Below, piece by piece: positions 9,085 to 17,169 of a DNA stretch of 64,000 bases. This DNA is from an uncultured Opitutales bacterium (GTDB lineage: Bacteria; Verrucomicrobiota; Verrucomicrobiia; Opitutales; Seribacteraceae): the NCBI GenBank assembly GCA_905478775.1, contig CAJQKB010000034.1, forward strand, positions 20,314 through 84,313, given 5' to 3'. Numbering within the stretch: position 1 is the first letter of the stretch; every line of letters begins with the position of its first letter. The position numbers and the translations under genes are program-made. Under the pieces are notes generated by a model that saw nothing but the letters and a program-made list of their open reading frames with translations, ran no database searches and was not told where the DNA came from.

Positions 9085-10080
9085 ATGGCAGACATGATTA
9101 TATGGATAGGAATCGGAATCGCTCTAATTGGCGGTCTTGTAATAGCACTGATAATGATTTCCTTTTTCAGTACCTGGCTGAAGGCACTTCTTGCAAAAGC
9201 TCCAGTTGGGTTTACAACCCTGCTTGCAATGCGCCTAAGGGGTGTACCTGTTGGGTTAATTGTCGATGCAAGAGTAACCGCGGTTAAGGCAAGTCTTCCC
9301 CTTACTACGGATCAACTTGAAGCCCACTACTTAGCAGAGGGAAATGTGGTTCAAACTGTTCAGTCGATTATTGCGGCATCGAAGGCAAATATCACTTTAA
9401 ATTGGGATCGTGCCTGCGCAATTGATTTGGCAACCAGGGGAACTTCGAAATCGGTCTTGGAGGCTGTCAGAACTTCAATTAACCCCAAGGTAATTGATTG
9501 TGTGATCGAAGGTAGAGATACTATTGATGGCGTAGCGAAGGATGGCATTCAAGTAAAAGTGAGAGCTCGAGTAACCGTTCGAAGTAATTTAGATCGTTAT
9601 GTTGGGAGTGCGCAGGAGGAGACTGTTATTGCTAGGGTTGGCGAGAGTATTGTATCCACAATAGGTTCTTCTGAAAATTATAAAGTAGTTTTGGAGAATC
9701 CAAACTCTATTACAGAAAAAGTACTGGATCGAGGCTTAGATCAAGGTACTGCTTTCGAGATATTATCAATTGATATTGCAGATGTGGATCTCGGGGAAAA
9801 CCGAGGAGCTGCACTTCGTTCCTCGCAAGCTGCCGCAGATAAAGAGGTAGCCCAAGCACATGCTGAAATCCGTCGGGCGGCTGCTGTGGCATTAGAGCAA
9901 GAAAATGTGGCAAAAGTCCAGGAGATGCAGGCAAAACTTGTGGAAGCGGAAGCTCAAATACCGTTAGCAATGGCGGAAGCTTTTCGTAGTGGTAATTTAG
10001 GGGTTATGGATTACTATCGATTACGAAATGTGGAAGCTGATACTGACATGCGATCGAGTATTTCTAAGGATACAGACTAA
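9085..10080 (+). CDS. floA: Flotillin-like protein FloA
   Basis: A 331-residue membrane-microdomain scaffold. An N-terminal membrane hairpin (residues 4-28) is followed by the FloA-specific stretch [19 protein letters not shown] and the PHB/SPFH domain ([60 protein letters not shown]). The C-terminal part is an Ala/Glu-rich coiled coil ([19 protein letters not shown]). Length matches FloA/YqfA proteins. It is the third gene of an NfeD-NfeD-FloA operon, so a role in organising lipid domains with NfeD is strongly supported. Confidence 0.95.
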   Translation: MADMIIWIGIGIALIGGLVIALIMISFFSTWLKALLAKAPVGFTTLLAMRLRGVPVGLIVDARVTAVKASLPLTTDQLEAHYLAEGNVVQTVQSIIAASKANITLNWDRACAIDLATRGTSKSVLEAVRTSINPKVIDCVIEGRDTIDGVAKDGIQVKVRARVTVRSNLDRYVGSAQEETVIARVGESIVSTIGSSENYKVVLENPNSITEKVLDRGLDQGTAFEILSIDIADVDLGENRGAALRSSQAAADKEVAQAHAEIRRAAAVALEQENVAKVQEMQAKLVEAEAQIPLAMAEAFRSGNLGVMDYYRLRNVEADTDMRSSISKDTD

Positions 10081-10090
10081 TTCCTAAAAT

Positions 10091-10561
10091 ATGCCTGATA
10101 TTAACCTAGATACCCTATTTATCGTAGGGTTAATCTTGGCATCGTTGATCGGTAAGATTTTTAAGAAAAAAGAACCTGATGATTCGGTTGAAAAGAAAAT
10201 TGAATCAGATACTTCACTTGAAGATGCCCTCAAGGATGCTTGGCAAAAAGTTACAAAGCAACCCGAAGAGAAAACGGAGCCCGACCCACCCCTTCCAGCT
10301 GCACCTTCTCTCAAAATTACTGAAGTTGAAAAACCACCACTTCCTGTTATTTCTGCTTCTCCTGAAATAGAGTCAATTATTGACTCTACCCTGAACGATT
10401 CCATTTCAGGTTCTATTTGGGATTCTACTGAGAGTAAGGTTGAATCGAGAAAGCGAATCACCTACAAGAAACAACTTTCTTCAAAAGCATCCTTAAAAAG
10501 TGCCTTTGTGCTAAGGGAAATTCTAGACCAACCGGTTTCAATTAGGCGAGAGAATCAATAG
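10091..10561 (+). CDS. Small membrane-anchored protein of the NfeD-FloA operon, unknown function
   Basis: A 156-residue protein that I cannot assign to a named family. It has one N-terminal membrane segment (about residues 7-22, TLFIVGLILASLIGKIF), then a basic stop-transfer KKK. A long Pro/Glu/Ser-rich linker follows. The last 25 residues (SLKSAFVLREILDQPVSIR) look like a short conserved helix. It starts 10 bases after floA, so it belongs to the operon. The layout of anchor, flexible linker and terminal motif suggests an adaptor for FloA domains, which is inference only. Confidence 0.7.
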   Translation: MPDINLDTLFIVGLILASLIGKIFKKKEPDDSVEKKIESDTSLEDALKDAWQKVTKQPEEKTEPDPPLPAAPSLKITEVEKPPLPVISASPEIESIIDSTLNDSISGSIWDSTESKVESRKRITYKKQLSSKASLKSAFVLREILDQPVSIRRENQ

Positions 10562-10562
10562 C

Positions 10563-10733
10563 TTATTTCTTAGGCTTCTGCTTCGGTTTTACTGCCTGCA
10601 TCGCAGTTTTCTTACTGTTAATACTAAGATTTAGTCCTTCCTGCATACAACGGTTGTTCCACTTGCAAGTTTGCTTAAATTTGCATGAGTTTTCGGTACA
10701 TTTTATATTCGCATTCTTCTCAGTGTCCTTCAT
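10563..10733 (-). CDS. Small cysteine-rich protein, unknown
   Basis: A possible 56-residue protein with four cysteines spaced C-x4-C-x5-C-x5-C (CTENSCKFKQTCKWNNRC), then a lysine-rich tail (KPKQKPKK). The frame is open to 10772, but the ATG at 10733 removes a hydrophobic, A/T-coded lead and gives a compact product. The spacing could bind zinc or form two disulfides. It is convergent with the preceding small gene (1 base apart) and divergent from the next. No Shine-Dalgarno is seen. It could be spurious, but the regular cysteines argue for a real gene. Confidence 0.4.
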   Translation of the reverse strand: MKDTEKNANIKCTENSCKFKQTCKWNNRCMQEGLNLSINSKKTAMQAVKPKQKPKK

Positions 10734-10789
10734 CAATAGAAAATAGAAAATATTGATTAAGAAAAAATTCAATCCTTATTCAGCAGAAG

Positions 10790-11155
10790 ATGTTAGAGAA
10801 ATTACCAAATCATTCCCTTACTTCGGAGGAAGATAGAGTGAAATATACAGATGGCTCGATTTCGGTTACAATTTGGTTTGACGAAGATAATTCAATATTT
10901 GCATTCGAGGTTATCTTTGACCTTTTAATGAATGAAGTAGCATTACTGTATTCCAAAAAAGCACCCTCAAGACTTGTCAATATTGATCATGGAATATCCA
11001 AGCCGGGTCGAACGGTTAAGCAATCTATTGGCACAGAGAGATTACAGCTTACCCCCACTCGAGTGAATGAATTTAAAAGAGTTTCCGAAAGCCTGCCAGG
11101 CGATCACAGGGAATTCATACTGCAGGTTATGTATTCACTAGAAAACCAAACATAA
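10790..11155 (+). CDS. Hypothetical protein, 121 residues
   Basis: I do not recognise this protein. It has no signal peptide, membrane segment or cysteine. The middle has beta-strand-like alternation ([21 protein letters not shown]), followed by a basic stretch with [18 protein letters not shown]. Composition is like a normal cytosolic protein. Its stop codon coincides with the point where the sulfatase remnant on the other strand loses similarity, so this gene may mark one side of an old rearrangement. Codon use looks like that of neighbours. Confidence 0.55.
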   Translation: MLEKLPNHSLTSEEDRVKYTDGSISVTIWFDEDNSIFAFEVIFDLLMNEVALLYSKKAPSRLVNIDHGISKPGRTVKQSIGTERLQLTPTRVNEFKRVSESLPGDHREFILQVMYSLENQT

Positions 11156-11325
11156 AAGCCCTCTTTTGCTAAATGATCTAAGTTTGGGATCTCTATTTCG
11201 GAGCCATAGCACCCTAATTCAGAAAACCTCAAGTCATCTGCCATGGTCAGCACAATATTAGGTCTTTTGGCCGAAAGGGATAAATAAGCCCAAAAACAAG
11301 GATTGTGAAAATACTTTTTATTGAT
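11156..11325 (-). pseudogene. N-terminal remnant of a sulfatase
   Basis: On the minus strand one frame reads a signal-peptide-like [17 protein letters not shown]. It continues into [29 protein letters not shown] and KEGF. This is the unmistakable start of a formylglycine sulfatase (metal-binding DD, then the CYG..I.TPNLD motif). Similarity stops at about 11155, before the CxPxR active site, and the frame ends soon afterwards. No ATG is left at the expected start, where ATC AAT AAA AAG is read. It lies 15 bases downstream of an intact sulfatase gene on the same strand, so it was probably the next gene of that operon. Confidence 0.75.
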
Positions 11326-11339
11326 TTATTTAAATTTAA

Positions 11340-12749
11340 TTAAAATTTCTTAAGTATTGATTTATATTCGGGTCGATCTTTCCATTTCCGCAAATATTTT
11401 TTATATTCTGGAAGTTCAGTCCAAAAAATTCTCGTTGGTTGTGGAAGAACTGATCCACTTGGGTAGTCTTTTCCATTAACACTTTTTTCAATGGATTTGC
11501 GAGATTCCACAAGGATTTTTCGTAAATGAATTACTTGAGGGTGTTTGGGTCGAAATTCATTGGTAGATTCTGTCGAGTCGGTTAACAGGTTATACAGTTC
11601 TATTTTTCTTCCGATATCTTTTGGTTGAGAAATCATTTTCCAATCGTTGTCAATTATTGCCATTCGTCCACGACTGCTGAAAACTAAGGGTTTTTCCCTT
11701 TTTGAAATCTTCGAGCTGAAAAGCGGAGTAAGGCTTACGCCATCCATAGGATTGAGCATAGCAGATTCTTGGATACCGGCAATGTCTGCTATTGTGGGAA
11801 ATATGTCTACTGAACCAGAAGGATATTTGCTGATTCGGCCCGTCTTTATTTTGCTGGGCCACTCTATTATTGATGGAACCCGAATCCCACCTTCATACAG
11901 ACTACCTTTATAATCTCTCAATCCACCCGTGGTGGACGGGTTTATTTTGGGTAGTCCCCCGTTATCACTGGTAAACCAGACTAGTGTATTTCGATCGACT
12001 TCCATATCTTTAAGTCCTTTGCGAAGAGTCCCTATGCTTCGATCCATCGCTTTAAGTTCCGCATAGTGATCCTGAGAATTTTTATCTAGCTCTTTAAATT
12101 CTTTCCTATCTTCTTCGAGTGCCATCCAAGGGCTATGTGGAGTACCATACCAAATGACACAGAAGAATGGTTTTTCCTTTTTTGCTTCCTGCTCCATGAA
12201 CTTAAGGGCTTCCTCAACTATGATTTCGGAGGAATCTCCCTTGAACTCTTCGATTTTTCCTTGGCGACTCATAATTGGGTTGAGGTCAAAAAAATTGGTA
12301 ACTGAGAGCCATCTCTCAAAACCAAATACGTGGGGCCCATGAGGGTCTGTCTTTAGTATTGGAACACCCGCTCCTCGTAGTCCAGAAAGGTGCCATTTTC
12401 CGAAATGTCCAGTAGAATATCCCGCTTTAAGTAGGGCTTGCGGAAGTGTTTTTTCCTGTGTTCTTAATGCATAGCCGTGATCAAACACTCCGGTTCGATC
12501 ATGGGTTCTGCCGGTTAATACGGTAGCCCGTGTTGGCGAACATACTGGACCTCCTGCATAGAATCGATCCAATCGTAATCCGCACGAGGCCATTTTATCT
12601 AAATTGGGCGTCTTCAGCACAGGGTGATTGTAATAGCCAGTTTGTCCCCACCCTTGATCGTCTGTCATGACAAGAACAAAATTTGTCTTTCCATCTAACA
12701 GCAGCAGAGTAGAAAAACTCAGAAAAAGATTAATTATTAAAATCTTCAT
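11340..12749 (-). CDS. Secreted formylglycine-dependent sulfatase
   Basis: A 469-residue arylsulfatase-family enzyme with a signal peptide (about 1-20). VLVMTDDQGWGQTGYYNHPV carries the paired metal-binding Asp residues. GGPVCSPTRATVLTGR holds the C-x-P-x-R site where Cys becomes formylglycine. GHFGKWHLSG and the later VWFTSDNGG supply further metal and sulfate ligands. It probably removes sulfate from algal polysaccharides, though the substrate cannot be read. It follows the 1069-residue SGNH/propeller protein by 25 bases, so they are co-transcribed. The maturase that makes formylglycine is not in this window. Confidence 0.95.
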   Translation of the reverse strand: MKILIINLFLSFSTLLLLDGKTNFVLVMTDDQGWGQTGYYNHPVLKTPNLDKMASCGLRLDRFYAGGPVCSPTRATVLTGRTHDRTGVFDHGYALRTQEKTLPQALLKAGYSTGHFGKWHLSGLRGAGVPILKTDPHGPHVFGFERWLSVTNFFDLNPIMSRQGKIEEFKGDSSEIIVEEALKFMEQEAKKEKPFFCVIWYGTPHSPWMALEEDRKEFKELDKNSQDHYAELKAMDRSIGTLRKGLKDMEVDRNTLVWFTSDNGGLPKINPSTTGGLRDYKGSLYEGGIRVPSIIEWPSKIKTGRISKYPSGSVDIFPTIADIAGIQESAMLNPMDGVSLTPLFSSKISKREKPLVFSSRGRMAIIDNDWKMISQPKDIGRKIELYNLLTDSTESTNEFRPKHPQVIHLRKILVESRKSIEKSVNGKDYPSGSVLPQPTRIFWTELPEYKKYLRKWKDRPEYKSILKKF

Positions 12750-12774
12750 TTTTAATTAAGCGTATAATTATTGT

Positions 12775-15700
12775 TTATTTTACGATAAGATTACCTTTCA
12801 TAATTGTCCAGTGTCCAGGAAAACTACAAAGGAAAGGATAATTCCCAGTTTTTTTAGGTGCATTAAAGCGAAGTATTTCACTTTCTCCTTGCTTGAGCAT
12901 TTTAGTATGTACAATTATCTTGTTGGATTTCGGAATAAACTGTCCGCTTTGAGCTGCAATTGGATCCTTTGCCATATTGTTCGCAGCAAGACCAACCTCT
13001 TCTACAGAATTTGGTTTAACAAGAACAAAGTTATGTGGCGTGGCATCAGGATTTCTGAATTCAATTCGTATCGGTTGATTTCTTTTTGCATATATATCTC
13101 CCTTCAAGGACCTCTTATATTCTCCAAGGTTTGTCTTTTCCATAAGTTCAACGGAATAAAGCATTCTTTCCTTCATGCAGGAAACTTTGACTTTAACTAG
13201 ATTTTTTTGTCGGTCAAATTTGTTATCTTCTTTTGTTTGTTCCGCTTTTTTATAAACATTTTTTTGTCTGTTTAAAAAAGCATAAAGGAGTGGTTGTTTT
13301 TCTTCCAATTCTTCCGAATCCCAAAATTTTTTCATGGGTGCTGAACCAAGGGAAGTTTTAATGGCGTAGCTTAAGTGTTTATCATTGGGTTTACTGCTTA
13401 CAACTTTCAGTGCTTCAAACGCACTTTTGGTACCGATATAACTGCAAGCAATTGCTGCTTCTAATCTTACAAGCCCATTTTTATCTCGAGCCGCTTTTAG
13501 TAATAAATCATCTCCCCTATTGGTCAATGAATGCCAATGTCTAAGTTGTCGTGTGGCTGCTGCCCGAGCGTTGTGGTTTTCACATTGAAGCAATTCCGCA
13601 AGGAGTTTTATATTAGATTGCTCCACATTCCGGTAAGTCCACAATGCCTCGACTTGATGATGCCTGAAGCGTGGATCATTGGTATCGAGTTTCTTGACCC
13701 ATTGGTCGAGTGCTTTTTTAACTAGAATTGGTTCCATCTCTCGAATCTCCCTTTTAGCCCAGTAACGGTAGCGATATTCTGGTCGTTTAAGCAGATTGAG
13801 CAATTGAGGAAGAGTAGCACCAGTAATTTTCGGTGGATTTACCTCTTTTGCTCCCTTTGGCAGGATACGCCAGATGCGACCGGACTTTCGATCTCTCCTT
13901 TCATCTCGGAGAGAATACTGGGCATGTCCCTTTACCGGGTTGTACCAATCGCAGACATACATCGCACCTCTTGGGCCGTATCTTAGATCAACTGGAATAA
14001 AGCTGAGATTAGAGGAAAATATAATATCTGAAACATACTCTTCTTCGTATCCGTATTCGTATTCTTTCCACTTTAATAGCTCCACCCGGTTGGTTGATTT
14101 ATAGCGGACTTTAACCATCATCCCCTGTAATTCTTTTGGCCAGTTTGGAAAGTCAATAAATTCCTGTCCGCATACTCCTGAATAAGCCTGCATCCCACTA
14201 GGCTTTGGGTGTTGTTTTGGGTAAGGAGGGTCGAGTGCATGATGGGCAGAGGCAAAAATTGGGTAACTGGCAACATGCTGGCCCCAGTCATCAAAGGTAA
14301 CCCCCCATGGATTTGTACTGGGGTGAGTTCCAAAAGCAGTGAGTCTGTGTAGCTTGGGTTCCCAGGCGAACCAGCCGCTATTTTGTTGTCTAACTGGGCC
14401 GTAGGGGGTTTCCACCTGAGTGTGGTGAAAAATAGATTCCCGGAAAATTAGGTCCCCGTCCGGAGTCCAGACAAAGTCATGAAGTGCATGGTGAGAATCT
14501 TCACACCCAAATCCAGTGAGGGGGATTTCTCGGAAGTCCGCTTTTCCATCTCCGTTGGTATCCTTAAGAAAAGTCATGTGCGGTTCCTCTGAGACATAGA
14601 CTCCCCCATTCCCAAATTCGAATGACAGAGGAACATTCAAACCTTCTGCCCAGACTGAACATTGATCGGCTTTTCCGTCTTTGTCTAAATCTTCCAGGAT
14701 TACTATCTTGTCATTTGGAGCCTGTCCCGGATAGACATGAGGGTAAGTGGTTGAACAGGATACCCACATTCTACCTTTTCCGTCCCATCTCATTTGAATA
14801 GGACAGGCAATGTCAGGAAATTGCTCTTCACTTGCAAAAAGAGATACCTCGAATCTGGGATCAACCTTAAAAGCCGCTTTTTCCTCCTCGGGTGACATCC
14901 ATTTGTTAGCACCCCTACTCTCCTTGGTGATGGGCAAGGGAGGGACATTAGAATCATTGATGATGGGGGAAGGCTTTTTGCCTTGGGCAAGGCGGTGAAT
15001 TTGCCGATCCCTATTCTCGGTCATCAGATCAAAATTTCTCATAGCGGGCAGAAAATCGAGGTACCCATAACTCCCTTTTCTTCCACCGGTGTAATAAAAT
15101 GTGTTGAGTGGGCGGTATCGATAAAAATGTTGTCTGTTTTTTTCAATCACCGCGGCGCGTATATCCTTATCTACAGAGGGAGCCTCTTTTTGAAAAACTC
15201 CTTCGAATAAAATTTTTGCAAACTTAGAATATCCGAGGGCATTTAAATGTGCTCCATTTATGGTTAGGTCGTTTTTTTTCAGGAGCATTTCTGCAGCAGT
15301 TCCATCAAACACATTGACGAAGCCGACTTTTTGTTTGTCCGCAACTTTTTTCATGGACTTACAGTAAGCCTTAATGTTCTCATTATTCAGGTTGGCTGCG
15401 GAAACACCGTTGACATTTTCGTTTGCGATTGGCGAGACCAGCACCAGAAGTGGTGCGGATTTCCCATTGTACGATTTTGACCCTAAATTTAACAAATAAT
15501 TTGCCAGGCGAGTTTCAAAAGAGGAAAGTTCTTTTATTCCACCAAACGATTCGTTGAACCCAAAAGCAGCGATAATAATGTCTGCCTTCATTGCAGTAAG
15601 GTGTTGTTCAGTATCGGCAAAATTGGCGGGCCTTGGTTGCAGGTCAATCTCATCCGCTGACCAAGCCAAATTCCTGACCACCAAATTTAGATCGGGATGC

Positions 15701-15984
15701 GCTTTTTGTAGGATTGCCTCGAAATGGCCAAAATTTCGCATTCGATCAAAAAGGGTGTTTCCTAAGAGTGCAATGCGGGCATTCGCCTGTAACGTAAAGG
15801 GTAGCCTGGAGGGGATTGGGTTGGTAGATTCAGGCCTTTCTGCGTTGGACGCAAACATGGCGTATTTTCGAAAGTCTTCCTCTTCCGAGTGAAGGGAGAT
15901 TGAGTAGAAAAATGCGAGGAGCCAAACGAAAGATAAGCTTGAGCCCTTAAACACTTTAGAGATTCTGTTCTTCATAAAATTCAT
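12775..15984 (-). CDS. SGNH-like / PVC membrane-bound dehydrogenase beta-propeller / HEAT / cupredoxin multidomain protein
   Basis: A 1069-residue exported protein. After a signal peptide (to about residue 33) comes an SGNH-hydrolase-like domain (about 65-270). Its catalytic blocks look degenerate: GNTL in place of GDS, and NGAH in place of DxxH. Residues about 370-720 form a PVC-type dehydrogenase beta-propeller (PIQMRWDGKGRMWVS, LEDLDKDGKADQ, FLKDTNGDGKADF, RYGPRGAMYVCDWYNPVKGH). HEAT-like repeats follow at about 730-900. The C-terminus is a cupredoxin with type 1 copper ligands (ATPHNFVL and CSFPGHWTIMKG). No CxxCH heme site is seen, so copper may take the place of heme. The partner sulfatase follows by 25 bases. 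Sugar oxidation is a guess. Confidence 0.88.
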   Translation of the reverse strand: MNFMKNRISKVFKGSSLSFVWLLAFFYSISLHSEEEDFRKYAMFASNAERPESTNPIPSRLPFTLQANARIALLGNTLFDRMRNFGHFEAILQKAHPDLNLVVRNLAWSADEIDLQPRPANFADTEQHLTAMKADIIIAAFGFNESFGGIKELSSFETRLANYLLNLGSKSYNGKSAPLLVLVSPIANENVNGVSAANLNNENIKAYCKSMKKVADKQKVGFVNVFDGTAAEMLLKKNDLTINGAHLNALGYSKFAKILFEGVFQKEAPSVDKDIRAAVIEKNRQHFYRYRPLNTFYYTGGRKGSYGYLDFLPAMRNFDLMTENRDRQIHRLAQGKKPSPIINDSNVPPLPITKESRGANKWMSPEEEKAAFKVDPRFEVSLFASEEQFPDIACPIQMRWDGKGRMWVSCSTTYPHVYPGQAPNDKIVILEDLDKDGKADQCSVWAEGLNVPLSFEFGNGGVYVSEEPHMTFLKDTNGDGKADFREIPLTGFGCEDSHHALHDFVWTPDGDLIFRESIFHHTQVETPYGPVRQQNSGWFAWEPKLHRLTAFGTHPSTNPWGVTFDDWGQHVASYPIFASAHHALDPPYPKQHPKPSGMQAYSGVCGQEFIDFPNWPKELQGMMVKVRYKSTNRVELLKWKEYEYGYEEEYVSDIIFSSNLSFIPVDLRYGPRGAMYVCDWYNPVKGHAQYSLRDERRDRKSGRIWRILPKGAKEVNPPKITGATLPQLLNLLKRPEYRYRYWAKREIREMEPILVKKALDQWVKKLDTNDPRFRHHQVEALWTYRNVEQSNIKLLAELLQCENHNARAAATRQLRHWHSLTNRGDDLLLKAARDKNGLVRLEAAIACSYIGTKSAFEALKVVSSKPNDKHLSYAIKTSLGSAPMKKFWDSEELEEKQPLLYAFLNRQKNVYKKAEQTKEDNKFDRQKNLVKVKVSCMKERMLYSVELMEKTNLGEYKRSLKGDIYAKRNQPIRIEFRNPDATPHNFVLVKPNSVEEVGLAANNMAKDPIAAQSGQFIPKSNKIIVHTKMLKQGESEILRFNAPKKTGNYPFLCSFPGHWTIMKGNLIVK

Positions 15985-16004
15985 TTTTTAATACAAGTTT
16001 TTTG

Positions 16005-16139
16005 ATGAAAGTTTGGGTACCCGTTGGATTTATTGCTTTATTTTTCGCACTCTATTGGAAGTGCAATCACTGTAATCTGATAGAATCTATTAAGGGCAAC
16101 GACCTATTATCTTTCAACTGTCAAAACACATTCAATTGA
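16005..16139 (+). CDS. Possible 44-residue membrane protein with a CxxC motif
   Basis: An ATG-started frame, divergent from the SGNH/propeller gene with 20 bases between the starts. The product has one hydrophobic helix (VPVGFIALFFALYW), then KCNHCN and a short polar tail with one more Cys. A hairpin followed by TTTT lies 45 bases after the stop. No Shine-Dalgarno is visible and I recognise no family. The CxxC could bind metal or be redox active. It may equally be chance. Confidence 0.3.
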   Translation: MKVWVPVGFIALFFALYWKCNHCNLIESIKGNDLLSFNCQNTFN

Positions 16140-16183
16140 AAATTCTAAATGAGGGGTATTGTCTTTGGAAAACAGTCGATGTT

Positions 16184-16213
16184 CCCATCTGAAGTTAATT
16201 TCAGTGGGGTTTT
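16184..16213 (+). terminator. Possible terminator after the 44-residue frame
   Basis: CCC..CTGAA (16184-16193) pairs with TTCAG..GGGG (16200-16209) around GTTAAT, with a small internal mismatch. It is followed by TTTT. The T tract is on the plus strand only, so it would end transcription from the left. Confidence 0.35.
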
Positions 16214-16243
16214 AAAGTTCGCACTGAATTATAAGAAACCAAG

Positions 16244-17041
16244 TTACCGATTTATTCGGATCGAGATTCCCATTCCTCGGGAATGAGTGTGAGTAATTCC
16301 CGAGTATCCTCCACCTGTCACTCCAACTCCATTCATGTTCATTCCTCCAGTGTAAGGATTGACGAACACCGGAGCCGGACCTCGGGGTAAAACGATCAGT
16401 GAGTTTGGATTTTGGTTTTTGCCTAGGACCACAATTCTTTGTGGTTGCTGGTAAAGAATGGGTCCCCCGACGCTAGGCATGCCGTATAAATTTCCTGAGG
16501 GGATAAGCACAGTTCCCGTATTTTGGGTAACGGATCGACTTGCCTGAAAGGATATACTTGCCCGCCAGTTGTTTTCGATTAGATCAAAATTTACTCTCGT
16601 TGCATTAAACCTACTATACGCCCGGCCTAGTTTGTCATAGCCGTCCACCCAAGCAAGAAAAGGGGTAGGCCCGTTTCCTATCGCAACCGGAGGAAGTCCG
16701 GGATTATATAAGACCGTTTGGCCATACCCCACTCCGCCTGAATTTAAAATTTGTAGGAACATTTGAAGATGTCCGGGGTATTCCTTACCGACATAAAGAT
16801 AGTTTTCAGTCGCTCCCTCATGCCATTTTAAAGTATAGGCCTGATCTTCAACGCTAAAAGAAGAAAGCTTGCTATTAAAAGATTTTCCATCTTTCCGAAT
16901 AATACTTACGACCTCTGATTTTTTATCATAGGCTGTAATGGAAGCCACGATTTTACGAACCCCATCTGCACTCGTGAATGTGCGGGCTTCCATAAAAGAA
17001 ACAATAAGTAGAAGGCAGAAAATATGCTTAAATAATGGCAT
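16244..17041 (-). CDS. Secreted protein with SHD1-like N-terminal domain, unknown function
   Basis: A 265-residue exported protein. A signal peptide (about 1-19) is followed by ARTFTSADGVRKIVASITAY and EDQAYTLKW, which matches the SLA1-homology-like (SHD1) segment common in exported proteins of verrucomicrobia and planctomycetes. The middle (about 75-175) has no recognised family. The last 90 residues are rich in Gly, Asn and Pro (GGMNMNGVGVTGGGYSG) and probably unstructured, ending in a His/Arg-rich tail. The gene is alone and divergent from a sulfatase gene. A surface or envelope role is all that can be inferred. Confidence 0.7.
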   Translation of the reverse strand: MPLFKHIFCLLLIVSFMEARTFTSADGVRKIVASITAYDKKSEVVSIIRKDGKSFNSKLSSFSVEDQAYTLKWHEGATENYLYVGKEYPGHLQMFLQILNSGGVGYGQTVLYNPGLPPVAIGNGPTPFLAWVDGYDKLGRAYSRFNATRVNFDLIENNWRASISFQASRSVTQNTGTVLIPSGNLYGMPSVGGPILYQQPQRIVVLGKNQNPNSLIVLPRGPAPVFVNPYTGGMNMNGVGVTGGGYSGITHTHSRGMGISIRINR

Positions 17042-17169
17042 TTACAATCAATCTAGTCCGAAACCCTTCAAATCGTCAAATCGCAAGCTTGCTTTTTAAA
17101 GCTTGTGCATTCCGAAGGTAAGACTTGGGATGTTCTCTCAAGCCCCAATTTAAAACCAAACCATCAATC

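Noticed and set aside
10084..10461. 125-codon minus frame opposite the FloA-operon orphan
   Set aside because: Serine-rich low-complexity reading caused by the Glu/Asp-rich plus gene; the plus gene has a membrane anchor and operon spacing.
12811..13200. 129-codon plus frame inside the SGNH/propeller gene
   Set aside because: It lies antisense to the cupredoxin domain, whose copper ligands show that the minus frame is real.
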